Shown piece by piece: positions 1-7,250 of a DNA stretch of 64,000 bases. Each line of letters opens with the position of its first letter. The stretch's first letter is position 1. The notes under the pieces are model-generated. The model did no database searches. It was not told where the DNA came from and saw only the letters and a list, made by a program, of their open reading frames with translations. The DNA comes from JAGXQV01 sp964451375 (lineage in GTDB: Bacteria; Pseudomonadota; Gammaproteobacteria; Burkholderiales; Sulfuricellaceae): positions 1 through 64,000 of the forward strand of contig CAYVIN010000003.1 of the NCBI GenBank assembly GCA_964451375.1. Reading direction: 5' to 3'. Both the position numbers and the translations under genes were made by a program.

Positions 1-1215
1 ACCGAACTCATTGTTGAACGCTGCCCCGCCGATTGGGCCGTCAAGCATGATCTGGAGCGGCGAGGCAATGCGTCCCGGCTTGCCATAGGCATCAGGGCCG
101 CTCGCGGCGGCGTTTGCCCCCTCTCCCGCAGGCGGGAGGGGGTTGGGGAGAGGGCTGTAGCGTTCCCAAGGCTGGATAAAGCCCGGGATATTCAAATTGG
201 AAACCGAAAATCCTGTCAAACCGGCTTTGGGTCGCGAGCCGCGCCCAGTGGCGCCTTCGTCGCGAATCTCACCGCCCGAACCGGTGGCGGCTCCGGGAAA
301 AGGCGAAATCGCGGTCGGGTGGTTGTGGGTTTCCACCTTCATCAGAATGTGCGCTTCATCTTCGGTATAGCCGTATGTCGCGCCTGCACCAGGGTAATAA
401 CGCTTGACCTTCGCCCCTTCGATAATCGAGGAATTATCGCTATACGCCACCACCGTGCCGCGCGGACTGTGCTGGTGCGTGTTGCGGATCATCGCGAACA
501 GGGATTTATCCTGTTGCGCGCCGTCGATCACCCAGTCGGCGTTGAATATCTTGTGGCGGCAATGTTCGGAATTGGCCTGGGCGAACATCATCAATTCCAC
601 ATCGGTCGGATTCCTGCCGATGCGGGTGAAGTTCTCCACCAGGTAATCGATTTCATCGGGCGAAAGCGCCATGCCCTTGGCGCGGTTGGCCACTTCCAGC
701 GCGGCCTTGCCACCCGCCAGAATGTCCACGCTGTCGAGCGGCGCAGGCTGGAAATGGCGGAACAGCTTTTCCGCGTCGTCCAGACTGCTCAATACGGTTT
801 CGGTCATGCGGTCATGGATCAACGGCAGCAAGGTCTGTTTGTCCGCCGCAGATAGCGCAGTCCCATCGACCTTTTTCACGTAATAGGCCACTCCGCGTTC
901 CAGCCGGTTCAACATCGCCAGGCCGCAGTTATGCGCGATGTCGGTGGCTTTCGACGACCAAGGTGAAATCGTCCCGAGGCGGGGTGAAACCAGTAACAAT
1001 TCGCCGTCCGGCGCTTCGACCGGGCTAGCCGGCCCGTAGGTCAGAATTTTTGCCAGCACCTCGCTTTCATCAGCCGTCAATTCACGGCTGGTTTCGGCAA
1101 AATGCCAATATTCGGCATGAATATGGGAAATTCCCGGTGCGCCGCTACGCAGCGCTTGTTGAAGTTTTTCGAGACGAAACGAGGAAAGGGCGTTGCCGCC
1201 GCGCAGCTTGAGCAT
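1..1215 (-). CDS. purL: Phosphoribosylformylglycinamidine synthase (FGAM synthase), N-terminal part, cut by window edge
   Basis: Step 4 of purine synthesis: ATP- and glutamine-dependent conversion of FGAR to FGAM. The 405 codons visible start at an ATG (MLKLRGGNALSSFRLEKLQ) and run without a stop to the left edge. Recognisable PurL stretches are GTISPWSSKATDIAHNCGL, FAQANSEHCRHKIFNADW, HILMKVETHNHPTAISP and GATGSGGEIRDEGATGRGS, which are linker and first FGAM-synthetase domain signatures of the large single-chain PurL. The rest of the synthetase and the glutaminase domain lie outside. Between the PWE and YGKP segments, where the family is normally contiguous, there are about 25 extra residues encoded by a palindromic repeat (separate entry). 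The frame stays open through it, so the protein is probably still made. Confidence 0.95.
   Translation of the reverse strand, partial: MLKLRGGNALSSFRLEKLQQALRSGAPGISHIHAEYWHFAETSRELTADESEVLAKILTYGPASPVEAPDGELLLVSPRLGTISPWSSKATDIAHNCGLAMLNRLERGVAYYVKKVDGTALSAADKQTLLPLIHDRMTETVLSSLDDAEKLFRHFQPAPLDSVDILAGGKAALEVANRAKGMALSPDEIDYLVENFTRIGRNPTDVELMMFAQANSEHCRHKIFNADWVIDGAQQDKSLFAMIRNTHQHSPRGTVVAYSDNSSIIEGAKVKRYYPGAGATYGYTEDEAHILMKVETHNHPTAISPFPGAATGSGGEIRDEGATGRGSRPKAGLTGFSVSNLNIPGFIQPWERYSPLPNPLPPAGEGANAAASGPDAYGKPGRIASPLQIMLDGPIGGAAFNNEFG
117..155. repeat. Palindromic GC-rich repeat inserted in frame in purL
   Basis: C/G-rich imperfect palindrome (CCCTCTCCCGC / GCGGGAGGGGG, followed by TTGGGGAGAGGGC). 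Read on the minus strand in the purL frame it encodes SPLPNPLPPAGEG, the usual translation of a dispersed intergenic repeat common in proteobacterial genomes (recognised from memory). With adjoining sequence it adds about 25 residues to PurL without a stop or frameshift. Confidence 0.8.
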
Positions 1216-1392
1216 GAGGAAACCCGGAAAATCAGGAAAATGGAAGGCGTAATGATAGCGCAAAAGGCAGGGGGCCGGAGGATGGGGCCGCCGCATGGTT
1301 CCGCAGAAAACGTCTCCCCGCACCCATTCAACGCCAGATGCCGGAACCACTCCGGTTTGTAACGAAGCGCCCCAGGGAAAACGGCGCCATGT

Positions 1393-1440
1393 GGAAAAAG
1401 GGCGGACTTCACACCTCGTCCAACCTTCCGCCCCTTTCGT
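1393..1440 (-). terminator. Probable Rho-independent terminator of the toxin-antitoxin operon
   Basis: On the minus strand AGGGGCGGAAGG pairs with TCCGCCC, followed by TTTTT. It lies about 150 bp beyond the stop of the last gene of the minus-strand cassette at 1591-2552. The region 1216-1590 holds no gene I can support. It does contain one copy of a diverged intergenic duplication whose partner is at about 3040-3312. Confidence 0.5.
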
Positions 1441-1590
1441 AAACATCCATCCGGCGCAGGGGTTCGGTGATATGCGCAAACGATGCGCTTCCTGTCGTCA
1501 GCACCTCTACGCACTATCGGCGCAATAACGATTGCGCCCGATGCTCGCTGGCTTGACAACTTGCGCCCCGCAAATTGTAGGGCAAGGCGT

Positions 1591-1944
1591 TCAGGCATCA
1601 AGCGAAACGGTGGCTTGTACGCTATCGTAAGGCGCGCGGATACCGTTTTCGTCCCGCACGATCAGCCCTGCGTGAGCCAACACCGAGACATCATCATGCA
1701 CCCGTTTGTAGTCCCGCCCAAGGGTCTTCGCCAATTCGGCTATCGTACGAGCAGCTTGTCGATGTACCTGTCGCAATAGCGCCAAACGCTTCGGCGACAG
1801 CGTGGACATCATCGTTTCCAGACTAAAGAAAGTCAGATGGGTTTCCTTGACCTCCTCGCCATCCTCCAGCCGATGCCAGGCTCCGACGAAACGTTTCCCC
1901 ATTTCCTCAATGGAGCCAACGTAAAGATTAACGGTTTCGCTCAT
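1591..1944 (-). CDS. HVO_A0114-type winged-helix DNA-binding protein, probable antitoxin
   Basis: A 117-residue protein (MSETVNLYVGSIEEMGKRF...). The C-terminal half (LSPKRLALLRQVHRQAARTIAELAKTLGRDYKRVHDDVSVL) is a clear winged helix-turn-helix, as in the HVO_A0114 family that accompanies TumE-type toxins. I chose the internal ATG at 1944 over the longer frame (1998) because GGGGA precedes it and MSETV matches the family's short N-terminus. It overlaps the toxin gene by 17 bp, so the two are translationally coupled. Expected role, by family: neutralise the toxin and repress the operon. Confidence 0.75.
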   Translation of the reverse strand: MSETVNLYVGSIEEMGKRFVGAWHRLEDGEEVKETHLTFFSLETMMSTLSPKRLALLRQVHRQAARTIAELAKTLGRDYKRVHDDVSVLAHAGLIVRDENGIRAPYDSVQATVSLDA

Positions 1945-2254
1945 GATTCCCCGCCCCCGGATGCGGAAAGCTGGAAATTTCGCGGTGATGCGGAGCATTG
2001 TCCCAGCGGCGGATCAGGCTGCCATCATCGCGCTGCCAGTGGAAACTGTATTTCTCGATACTCAATCCGCCATTCCCGCTACGGGCGCGCTCCACGCATT
2101 GCAACAGCGAGCCATCCAGAAGCGTGGCGCGCAAGCGATATTGCGCAACGCCATCGCCGGTTTCGGCATAATCCATCACCACCCGACGCGAACAGGGCCA
2201 AGCCAAAAGATACGCTTCAACCTGAGACAGCCATTGTTCAAGCACATCATCCAC
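1928..2254 (-). CDS. tumE: TumE-family (DUF6516) toxin
   Basis: A 108-residue protein with the family core YRLRATLLDGSLLQCVE, YSFHWQ, and the C-terminal RWDNAPHHREISSFPHH-like segment of DUF6516/TumE toxins. The final residues here are diverged (PHPGAGNHERNR). The start is taken as GTG at 2254, preceded by GGGGGGCGA and overlapping the stop of the upstream gene by 8 bases; a longer frame to 2356 lies inside that gene and is unlikely. The biochemical target is not visible from sequence. Always being sandwiched between the HTH protein and a small upstream partner supports a toxin-antitoxin role. Confidence 0.7.
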   Translation of the reverse strand: MDDVLEQWLSQVEAYLLAWPCSRRVVMDYAETGDGVAQYRLRATLLDGSLLQCVERARSGNGGLSIEKYSFHWQRDDGSLIRRWDNAPHHREISSFPHPGAGNHERNR

Positions 2255-2552
2255 GCTCGCCCCCCACCGATCCGAGCTTGTTCTCAATGCTGGCGGCAAG
2301 AGCGGCAAAGCCATCCCAGTCGAACCATTGTGGGGCGTCGCCGAGTTCACCGGCATCGAAGCGCTGTTGAAACTCAGCGGTGCTCATGCCGTATTGCTGC
2401 TCAAATGCCGCCAATTTTTCGCGAAATCCAGCCAGCTTTTTGCGATCCTTTTCGACCAGAAAGTCGATGACTTTGTCGAGCATACGCAACGTAACTTCGT
2501 CGTTGTGGGTGATGCGCTCAATCAAGTGAATCTTTTCTGCAATGGCGCTCAT
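2247..2552 (-). CDS. Small helical protein, first gene of the TumE cassette
   Basis: A 101-residue, strongly charged, probably all-helical protein (LIERITHNDEVTLRMLDKVIDFLVEKDRKKLAGFREKLAAFE) ending in a FEQQYGMSTAEFQQRFDAGELGD motif. The ATG at 2552 is preceded by GAAGGAAA. Proteins with the YGM..EF...F..GELGD signature commonly precede DUF6516 genes in bacteria and archaea (recalled, not searched). It overlaps the toxin start by 8 bp, so it belongs to the same operon. Function unknown; a second antitoxin subunit or a chaperone-like partner is possible. Confidence 0.7.
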   Translation of the reverse strand: MSAIAEKIHLIERITHNDEVTLRMLDKVIDFLVEKDRKKLAGFREKLAAFEQQYGMSTAEFQQRFDAGELGDAPQWFDWDGFAALAASIENKLGSVGGERG

Positions 2553-3241
2553 GACGATTTTCCTTCATTTGTCCAAAATGATTTGGTTATCCACAGAATA
2601 CGCAGATTTGCGCTGATATTTTTAAATGCCGTCTCAATAACCCCGGTCATCCGAAGTTAAACCGCGTGGGCACAGAAACGTCACTCATGGCTCTGTCCTT
2701 TCGATGATATGGATTTAGTTTATCCGTTCGATGACTCCCAGGGTAGTCGTTGCCCTTGATTGACCGGCGGCCAATCCCAGCTTCCTTGCGTGGGTACGAC
2801 GAAGAAGACCGTGCTCAATCCGCTGGACTTTTCTTTCACATCTACCCGCATTCAGCACTTGCCAAAAAATTCGGCCACCTTGTGAGTGGCCGGTAAGTGA
2901 GCTTGGCTTCGGTAGTCATTCTTACGCGATAAATTACTCCGACCCTATCTATATGCGCTTGCTGGGAAGGGTGTCAAACGTAAGGCCTGATCCCTTGGTT
3001 TCTGGTTATCTCAGCCACTGCCGCAATCGGCAGAACCGCCGCTCCGGTAAACTTTCCAAACCTGAAAACGTGGTAATACGAGGCCGCCAGAGAAAACGTC
3101 TCCTCAAACCACAGGAGGCCACCTTGGGTTTGTCCGTATGCACCAAATAAGGCAAAAAAAGGGGCGGAATTGCTTCCGCCCCCTTTCATAAACTTCCATC
3201 TTCCGTAGCGTTCGGTGATGTGTGCGCTTGCTCGAAGCAGC
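2553..3241. other. Intergenic region without a supported gene
   Basis: About 690 bp. It contains the presumed promoter region of the TumE cassette next to 2552, a small hairpin (GGCCACCTTGTGAGTGGCC, 2873-2891), and from about 3040 the second copy of a diverged intergenic duplication shared with about 1240-1535. Short ORFs here have no family features. No tRNA or riboswitch fold was recognised. Confidence 0.5.
3155..3185 (-). terminator. Rho-independent terminator
   Basis: GGGGCGGAATTGCTTCCGCCCC forms a near-perfect stem with a run of A on its left side. Read on the minus strand it is a stem followed by TTTTTTT. It lies just beyond the end of the broken minus-strand gene at 3242-4067, so it is the likely end of that transcript. 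Confidence 0.6.
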
Positions 3242-4067
3242 TCACTTTACAAACAGGACAAAGTGAGTCTGGCTTCTCTTCGCAGGGTCTTTTCCCATCG
3301 GCGCAATCGTTTTAATTCCCCAATTTATCAAAAATCGCTTCATATCGCTCGCAGCAGGGCCATAGACACTGTCGCGGAAATAAACCTGGAAAAGGCAGTT
3401 TGAACCGCAAAGGCGCAAAGACGCAGAGGAAAAACAAAAGATTACCCGTGTCGGATCGTTCACCCCCCGGGTGAGGGCGGAACATTCTGCATGTTTTTGA
3501 TTTCTTTGCGCCTTGGCGCCTTTGCGGTTCTGAACTGAGGTTTTTAGGATAAATTCTGTTTGGCAACAACCTTTCTCCTCCGCGTTCTCTGGGGTCAAGC
3601 GCAACGCTGGCATGATGCTTCTCCAGCAACTGGCGGATTTCGAAAGCCTTTTGCGTTTTTGCCGGGGCGTAATAAAGCTGAACCGACATCTGGGTAAAAT
3701 CTATCGCGTCCTGCTTCAATGCAGGGTTGACATTGTTCTCACCTTTTTCCGGCTTTTCCAGCTTCTCCGCCTTTTCCGGTGGAGCCGAGGCCAATTTCAC
3801 GCTGGAGAAGCCGTTGGCGAGGGAGTCCATTTTTGCGGACAAAGTGCCTTGTGAAGCCAGACATGCCTGCCTTGCCTCGCGCACTTCGCTAACGACATGT
3901 TCCGTATCGACAAGACGGAACATCTTCGTGGTTTCGTTATTTTTCGATAAGAACAATAACGCAATTATCGCGACAATTCCGACGCAAAAACCGACCCCAA
4001 AGCCGATGAAAGCGACGCCGAAATGAAAGGGGGTAATTGATGCGTTGTTGGCTTCCGTTCCCATCAT
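3242..4067 (-). pseudogene. Membrane-anchored protein disrupted by a repeat insertion
   Basis: The N-terminal part reads MMGTEANNASITPFHFGVAF, then one transmembrane helix (GFGVGFCVGIVAIIALLFL), a coiled-coil-like segment, an EKAEKLEKPEKGE linker, and the start of a small domain (SVQLYYAPAKTQKAFEIRQLLEKHHASVAL). Start is 4067 (GGGGATGAC before ATG). Just after this the frame runs through a GC-rich repeat (3402-3530) and continues as non-protein-like sequence to a stop at 3312. In another frame downstream of the repeat lies YFRDSVYGPAASDMKRFL, continuing to a stop at 3242. That segment looks like the displaced C-terminus, because it resembles the second half of a small two-strand/helix domain. 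No specific family was recognised. Probably non-functional or altered. Confidence 0.55.
3402..3530. repeat. Inverted 'GAACCGCAAAGGCGC' repeat element
   Basis: A left arm GAACCGCAAAGGCGCAAAGA (3402 onward) and a right arm whose reverse complement is GAACCGCAAAGGCGCCAAGG (ending 3530) enclose about 80 bp. Repeats of this 'CGCAAAGGCGC' type are widespread dispersed elements (from memory). Here it interrupts a coding region. Confidence 0.7.
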
Positions 4068-4233
4068 GTCATCCCCGGAAAAGGTTAAATTGGCATTGGT
4101 CGCGTGGATATTGCGCATCAAAATCCGCGAGCGCCCGCGAGGGCGCAGGCGGTGGCGGCATTTTCAATAACCACACCCGCCTACCGGCAGCCCTGGATTC
4201 CGCTATCGCTCCATCCAGGCTACACGGTTCTTG

Positions 4234-4479
4234 CTATTTTGTTGCGCACGGGTCGGCCACCCCAACCGGCAATGGGCCGACGTACTCCGGATTCAGAATC
4301 TGTACTTCCTTGAGCCCTGTTGGCGTCCTGATGATATCTGTGATGCACATCGGCACCGCCACCGGCTCCGTGAACGGCAAATCAGCCTTCATGATCCGCA
4401 CCTCGCCGTCCTCGCCCGCATAAGCCAGCGTTACATTCTTCGCCCATATACCACCATACGGGCCACTCACCCCCCCCAC
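4234..4479 (-). pseudogene. Displaced C-terminal part of the exported protein at 4467-5249
   Basis: From the G8 tract (4471-4478, C on the plus strand) this frame reads VSGPYGGIWAKNVTLAYAG ... EVRIMKADLPFTEPVAV ... LNPEYVGPLPVGVADPCATK. Adding one G to the tract joins it to the upstream frame as ...VEVWGGVSGPYGGIW..., giving one protein of roughly 340 residues. It has no plausible start or ribosome site of its own, so I treat it as the separated tail. Confidence 0.6.
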
Positions 4480-5249
4480 ACTTCCACCGTGTGAGGATTT
4501 TCAGGCGTCGAAATTCCCGCTACGTCGTCGCGGCACAGACCGCCCGGCGCATCTTCCACCGTAGTCTTCCAATCCCTGCTTCCACAGACCTTCCACCCCG
4601 GCGCGCGCTGGAAAAACATTCCCAAAAGCATCATGTTGGACACACTATCCACTCCCAATTCTTTGTCGTACCGTATCCCGGTATCGGCCAGCGCCGGGGC
4701 CGGTTTGTCGCTGGTGGTGCCGTTGGCATCGGCTTTGAACAGTTTGACTTCGTTTTCGCCGACCGTGTAATAAACCACCGTAAGGCTTTGCGCCCAGGGT
4801 GCCTTGATCTTGTCGCTGGCCGGGGTGGGAATGTAAAGCCCTTCGACGGCATTTTTCCCGCTGGCGTTTGGTGCAAAAAGGCGGCATACACTGCCTGGCC
4901 AGAATGGATTTTTTTCATCAAGCGAAGAATTGGCTGTCGTCCCGATACTTGCACCCTCGAGATCAACGGGTGCGCAACCGGTATCATCGAAACGCACCAC
5001 CGGGCCGCGAATAAAAACCGCACCGCCCGCAATATAAAAATTACTCTTCATCGAAGTCTTCACCCGCGCCGCTTCCGCCTTGAACACCACCGAAAGCAAC
5101 ACCGTGTTGGCGGGTAACTGGTATTTCCATTCCTTGTTGCCGAGGTAGGTCAGCACAGGCGGCACAGCGGTATCCGCCGTTGCGGCGACGGTGATCGGCG
5201 CGTTCAGCGCGATCAGGACGGCAAGCATTCCCCACAGCACTTTTTTCAT
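4467..5249 (-). CDS. Exported protein of unknown function, frame ends at a G8 tract
   Basis: The start at 5249 (GGGAGAAATC before ATG) gives a classic Sec signal peptide, MKKVLWGMLAVLIALNAPITVAA, with cleavage near residue 24. The mature part has paired cysteines (TGCAPV, SVCRLF, WKVCGS, GGLCRDD), suggesting disulfides in the periplasm or outside. I recognise no family. The reading frame stops directly after VEVWGG, encoded by the eight-G tract, while the continuation is in the adjacent frame (4234-4479). Either a real frameshift, a phase-variable tract, or a base error. It is transcribed divergently from the HTH regulator at 5362, with a palindrome between them. Confidence 0.6.
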   Translation of the reverse strand: MKKVLWGMLAVLIALNAPITVAATADTAVPPVLTYLGNKEWKYQLPANTVLLSVVFKAEAARVKTSMKSNFYIAGGAVFIRGPVVRFDDTGCAPVDLEGASIGTTANSSLDEKNPFWPGSVCRLFAPNASGKNAVEGLYIPTPASDKIKAPWAQSLTVVYYTVGENEVKLFKADANGTTSDKPAPALADTGIRYDKELGVDSVSNMMLLGMFFQRAPGWKVCGSRDWKTTVEDAPGGLCRDDVAGISTPENPHTVEVWGG

Positions 5250-5306
5250 GATTTCTCCCGGCCCGGCAGGGCGATTAGCCAAATTACAACCGCTCGATTC
5301 TACTTT

Positions 5307-5328
5307 CGGTTGAAAAATAGATCAACCG
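5307..5328. promoter_or_regulatory. Palindromic operator-like site between divergent genes
   Basis: CGGTTGA - 8 bp - TCAACCG is a perfect 7-bp dyad in the 112-bp gap between the exported-protein gene (minus) and the HTH regulator (plus). Its size and spacing fit a cI/Xre-type dimer site. A further ACAACCG half-site is at about 5286. Confidence 0.5.
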
Positions 5329-5361
5329 ATAACTTATTGGTTTTCTGGATAGTTCCCCTCC

Positions 5362-5772
5362 ATGGAATCACTTATCGAACGCGCCGCTTTCGGCAGGCGC
5401 TTGCAATCCGCACTGGCGCGCCTGAAACCGGGGGAAAAGATCGGCTCGACCTGGGTGGCGCGGGAATTCAACCAGCGTTACGGCGGCAAGGCGGTGAGCG
5501 TGTGGGCGGTGGGCAAGTGGCTATTCGGCGAGTCGCTGCCCAGCCACGACAAGCTGCTGGTGCTGGCGCGCTGGCTGCGGGTGTCGCCGGAATGGCTGCT
5601 GTTCGGCGTCGGCGAGGTGGAAACCGGCAGTGCGCTGGAACAGTCCGCCGCAACCTACGCCGAAGTCGATTTGGCGTTATGCCGCGAATTCGCCGCGCTC
5701 AACGGCGAACACCGCCGCATCGTGCGGGAAATGGTGGCGCTGCTGGGACGGCTGGAACGGGAGCCGGGGTAA
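5362..5772 (+). CDS. Xre/cI-like helix-turn-helix regulator
   Basis: A 136-residue protein. Residues 8-75 (FGRRLQSALARLKPGE ... VSVWAVGKWLFGESLPSHDKLLVLARWLRVSPEWLLFG) match the N-terminal DNA-binding domain of phage-like repressors: the 'KWLxGxxxPxxxxLxxLAxxLxVSxxWLLxG' pattern. The C-terminal 50 residues are helical and could dimerise. No LexA-type protease domain is present, so it is not a self-cleaving repressor. The dyad 35-55 bp upstream is the obvious candidate for autoregulation. There is no strong ribosome site before the ATG. Confidence 0.75.
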   Translation: MESLIERAAFGRRLQSALARLKPGEKIGSTWVAREFNQRYGGKAVSVWAVGKWLFGESLPSHDKLLVLARWLRVSPEWLLFGVGEVETGSALEQSAATYAEVDLALCREFAALNGEHRRIVREMVALLGRLEREPG

Positions 5773-5819
5773 GGCTTCGCGATCTTGCGGCGTTATACCT
5801 TGCCTCGCCGCGTTCTCTG

Positions 5820-5831
5820 CCCCCCCCCCCC
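5820..5831. repeat. C12 homopolymer tract
   Basis: Twelve consecutive C in the gap between two convergent genes (stop at 5772, stop at 5864). Noncoding as annotated. Unusually long for a bacterial chromosome and prone to slippage or sequencing error. Confidence 0.8.
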
Positions 5832-5863
5832 GTGATGCCCTGCGCCAATTACACGCAACGATT

Positions 5864-6964
5864 TCAAAACAGAAAATCATCAAAATCTTCTTCCCTGGAC
5901 TGCGTCCGAACTTGCTTGAGCCAAACCTTGGTGCTTTTTATGTCCTGCAAGGCCGCGAGGTCTTTTTTCAAGTCTCGCACGGCTTGCTCGATCTGTACGA
6001 TTTCGACGGCGAGGTCGCGGATTACCGTGGCGGGCCGGATTCGAATAAAGGGATCGATGTCGAAACGGATGCGAAATTCGTCTTCGGCGTGGAGGAGTTG
6101 AATCTGTAGCTCGCTAACCTGTTCCTTCAACATCCGGTTGTAGTGGGCGAGGCGTTTTTCGTCGATGTTGGCGATGGCGTTCCGGTCAATGTGCTCCAGC
6201 TCCAGTTGTAATTCCAGCAGTTGCAACAGGTCGTTTTTTTCGTAGGCTTGATTGGCGCGCTGCATCAGGGCGGTCTTGCGTTCACGTTCCTGCGGGTCGG
6301 TTTCGCGGTCGGGATGGAGGGCGCTGGCGAGTTTGCGGTATACCTCGCGCAGTGATAGCTGGACTTGTTTTTCCTCGGCTTCCAGTTTTTCTTCACGGGC
6401 GATTTGCTTCGCGGTTTTTTTGCGTTTTGGCTTGGCTTCTTCCTGCGCCTGTTTTTCCTCGAATTTTTCCTGGGCGCGGCGCAGCACCTCATCGGGGGAG
6501 CGCATATCCAGGTCATCGCCCAGATCAATCCCCGCAGATTCCTCAAACATCGCCTTGAGTTGGAAGAATGTGGCCTCTTCCACCTCGTCGTAATCCATGC
6601 CGTGATATTTTTTGTAAATCGGCTTCAGTTCCGGGTAATCATCCTGTGCCAGCAAGGCTTCCGCCAAATCCCGGATCAGGTCGGCGGCAAAACGCCGCTC
6701 GGATTTACTCAATCCCTTCGCGCCTTCCAACTTGTCTAGCGCGTGGACAATCTCGATTTGTTTCTCCCGGCAGGATTCGATCTGGGGTATCAGTTCATCG
6801 GTATATTTGGCCTGATAGGCCGGGACGATTTCCTCCCAGGCGTGTATCTGCGCACGTATCGTGTCGATTTGCTTGAGCAGGTTGTTGAAGGATTTCTGCG
6901 CCTTGCCCAACTGAGGCCCGGCTTTATGGGAGGTGATGCTGAGCGAATGACTGCGTTTGTTCAT
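5864..6964 (-). CDS. Coiled-coil protein with a J-domain
   Basis: A 366-residue, charged, mostly helical protein. Residues 1-110 are predicted long helices; about 175-205 is very Lys/Glu-rich (KRKKTAKQIAREEKLEAEEKQ). About 207-255 is a J-domain core with the HPD motif (LREVYRKLASALHPDRETDPQERERKTALMQRANQAY). J-domains stimulate the ATPase of DnaK-type Hsp70. DnaJ's Gly/Phe and zinc regions are missing, so this is a specialised co-chaperone, not DnaJ. The HPD lies in the middle of the chain, which is unusual for class B/C J-proteins in bacteria. Function otherwise unknown; the gene is monocistronic here. Confidence 0.75.
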   Translation of the reverse strand: MNKRSHSLSITSHKAGPQLGKAQKSFNNLLKQIDTIRAQIHAWEEIVPAYQAKYTDELIPQIESCREKQIEIVHALDKLEGAKGLSKSERRFAADLIRDLAEALLAQDDYPELKPIYKKYHGMDYDEVEEATFFQLKAMFEESAGIDLGDDLDMRSPDEVLRRAQEKFEEKQAQEEAKPKRKKTAKQIAREEKLEAEEKQVQLSLREVYRKLASALHPDRETDPQERERKTALMQRANQAYEKNDLLQLLELQLELEHIDRNAIANIDEKRLAHYNRMLKEQVSELQIQLLHAEDEFRIRFDIDPFIRIRPATVIRDLAVEIVQIEQAVRDLKKDLAALQDIKSTKVWLKQVRTQSREEDFDDFLF

Positions 6965-7062
6965 GAGCGGCTCGCAGGACTATGGATGAAGCGGAATTAT
7001 CCCTGCTCGGCAATCGCGTGTGCAATAAGGATGGCGCAACAATATTCCGCCCCCAATGCGCC

Positions 7063-7154
7063 GTTAAGCGTTCGCAGGCGGGAGCGCCGGCATCCTGCCG
7101 GCAGGCCGGCGAGACGCCGGCGCTCCCAGGCAAAGGCCGGCTGACACGCTTAAC
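7063..7154. repeat. Nested inverted repeat, GGGAGCGCCGGC family
   Basis: GGGAGCGCCGGC (7080-7091) pairs with GCCGGCGCTCCC (7116-7127) around an inner CTGCCGGCAGG hairpin. Outside lie GTTAAGCG (7063-7070) and CGCTTAAC (7147-7154). The core resembles a dispersed betaproteobacterial repeat, and a relative is at 51166-51196. It sits between the divergent J-domain gene and nnr and fills most of that gap. Confidence 0.7.
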
Positions 7155-7250
7155 TTGGCGGCAGTGCAACCAGCCACCGATGCTATTCAAACGCGGCGGG
7201 CGGCATCGGCGGTATTGTCCGAACCCACCCTTTGGCGCATGATCCGGCCT

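Noticed and set aside
319..855. Plus-strand 178-residue reading frame
   Set aside because: It is the complement of purL, which has clear family motifs on the minus strand.
1077..1601. 174-residue minus-strand frame
   Set aside because: Overlaps the purL start in another frame, has no ribosome site or family features, and spans a terminator.
5864..6964. Calling the J-domain protein dnaJ
   Set aside because: It lacks the Gly/Phe-rich region and zinc fingers, and its HPD is central.
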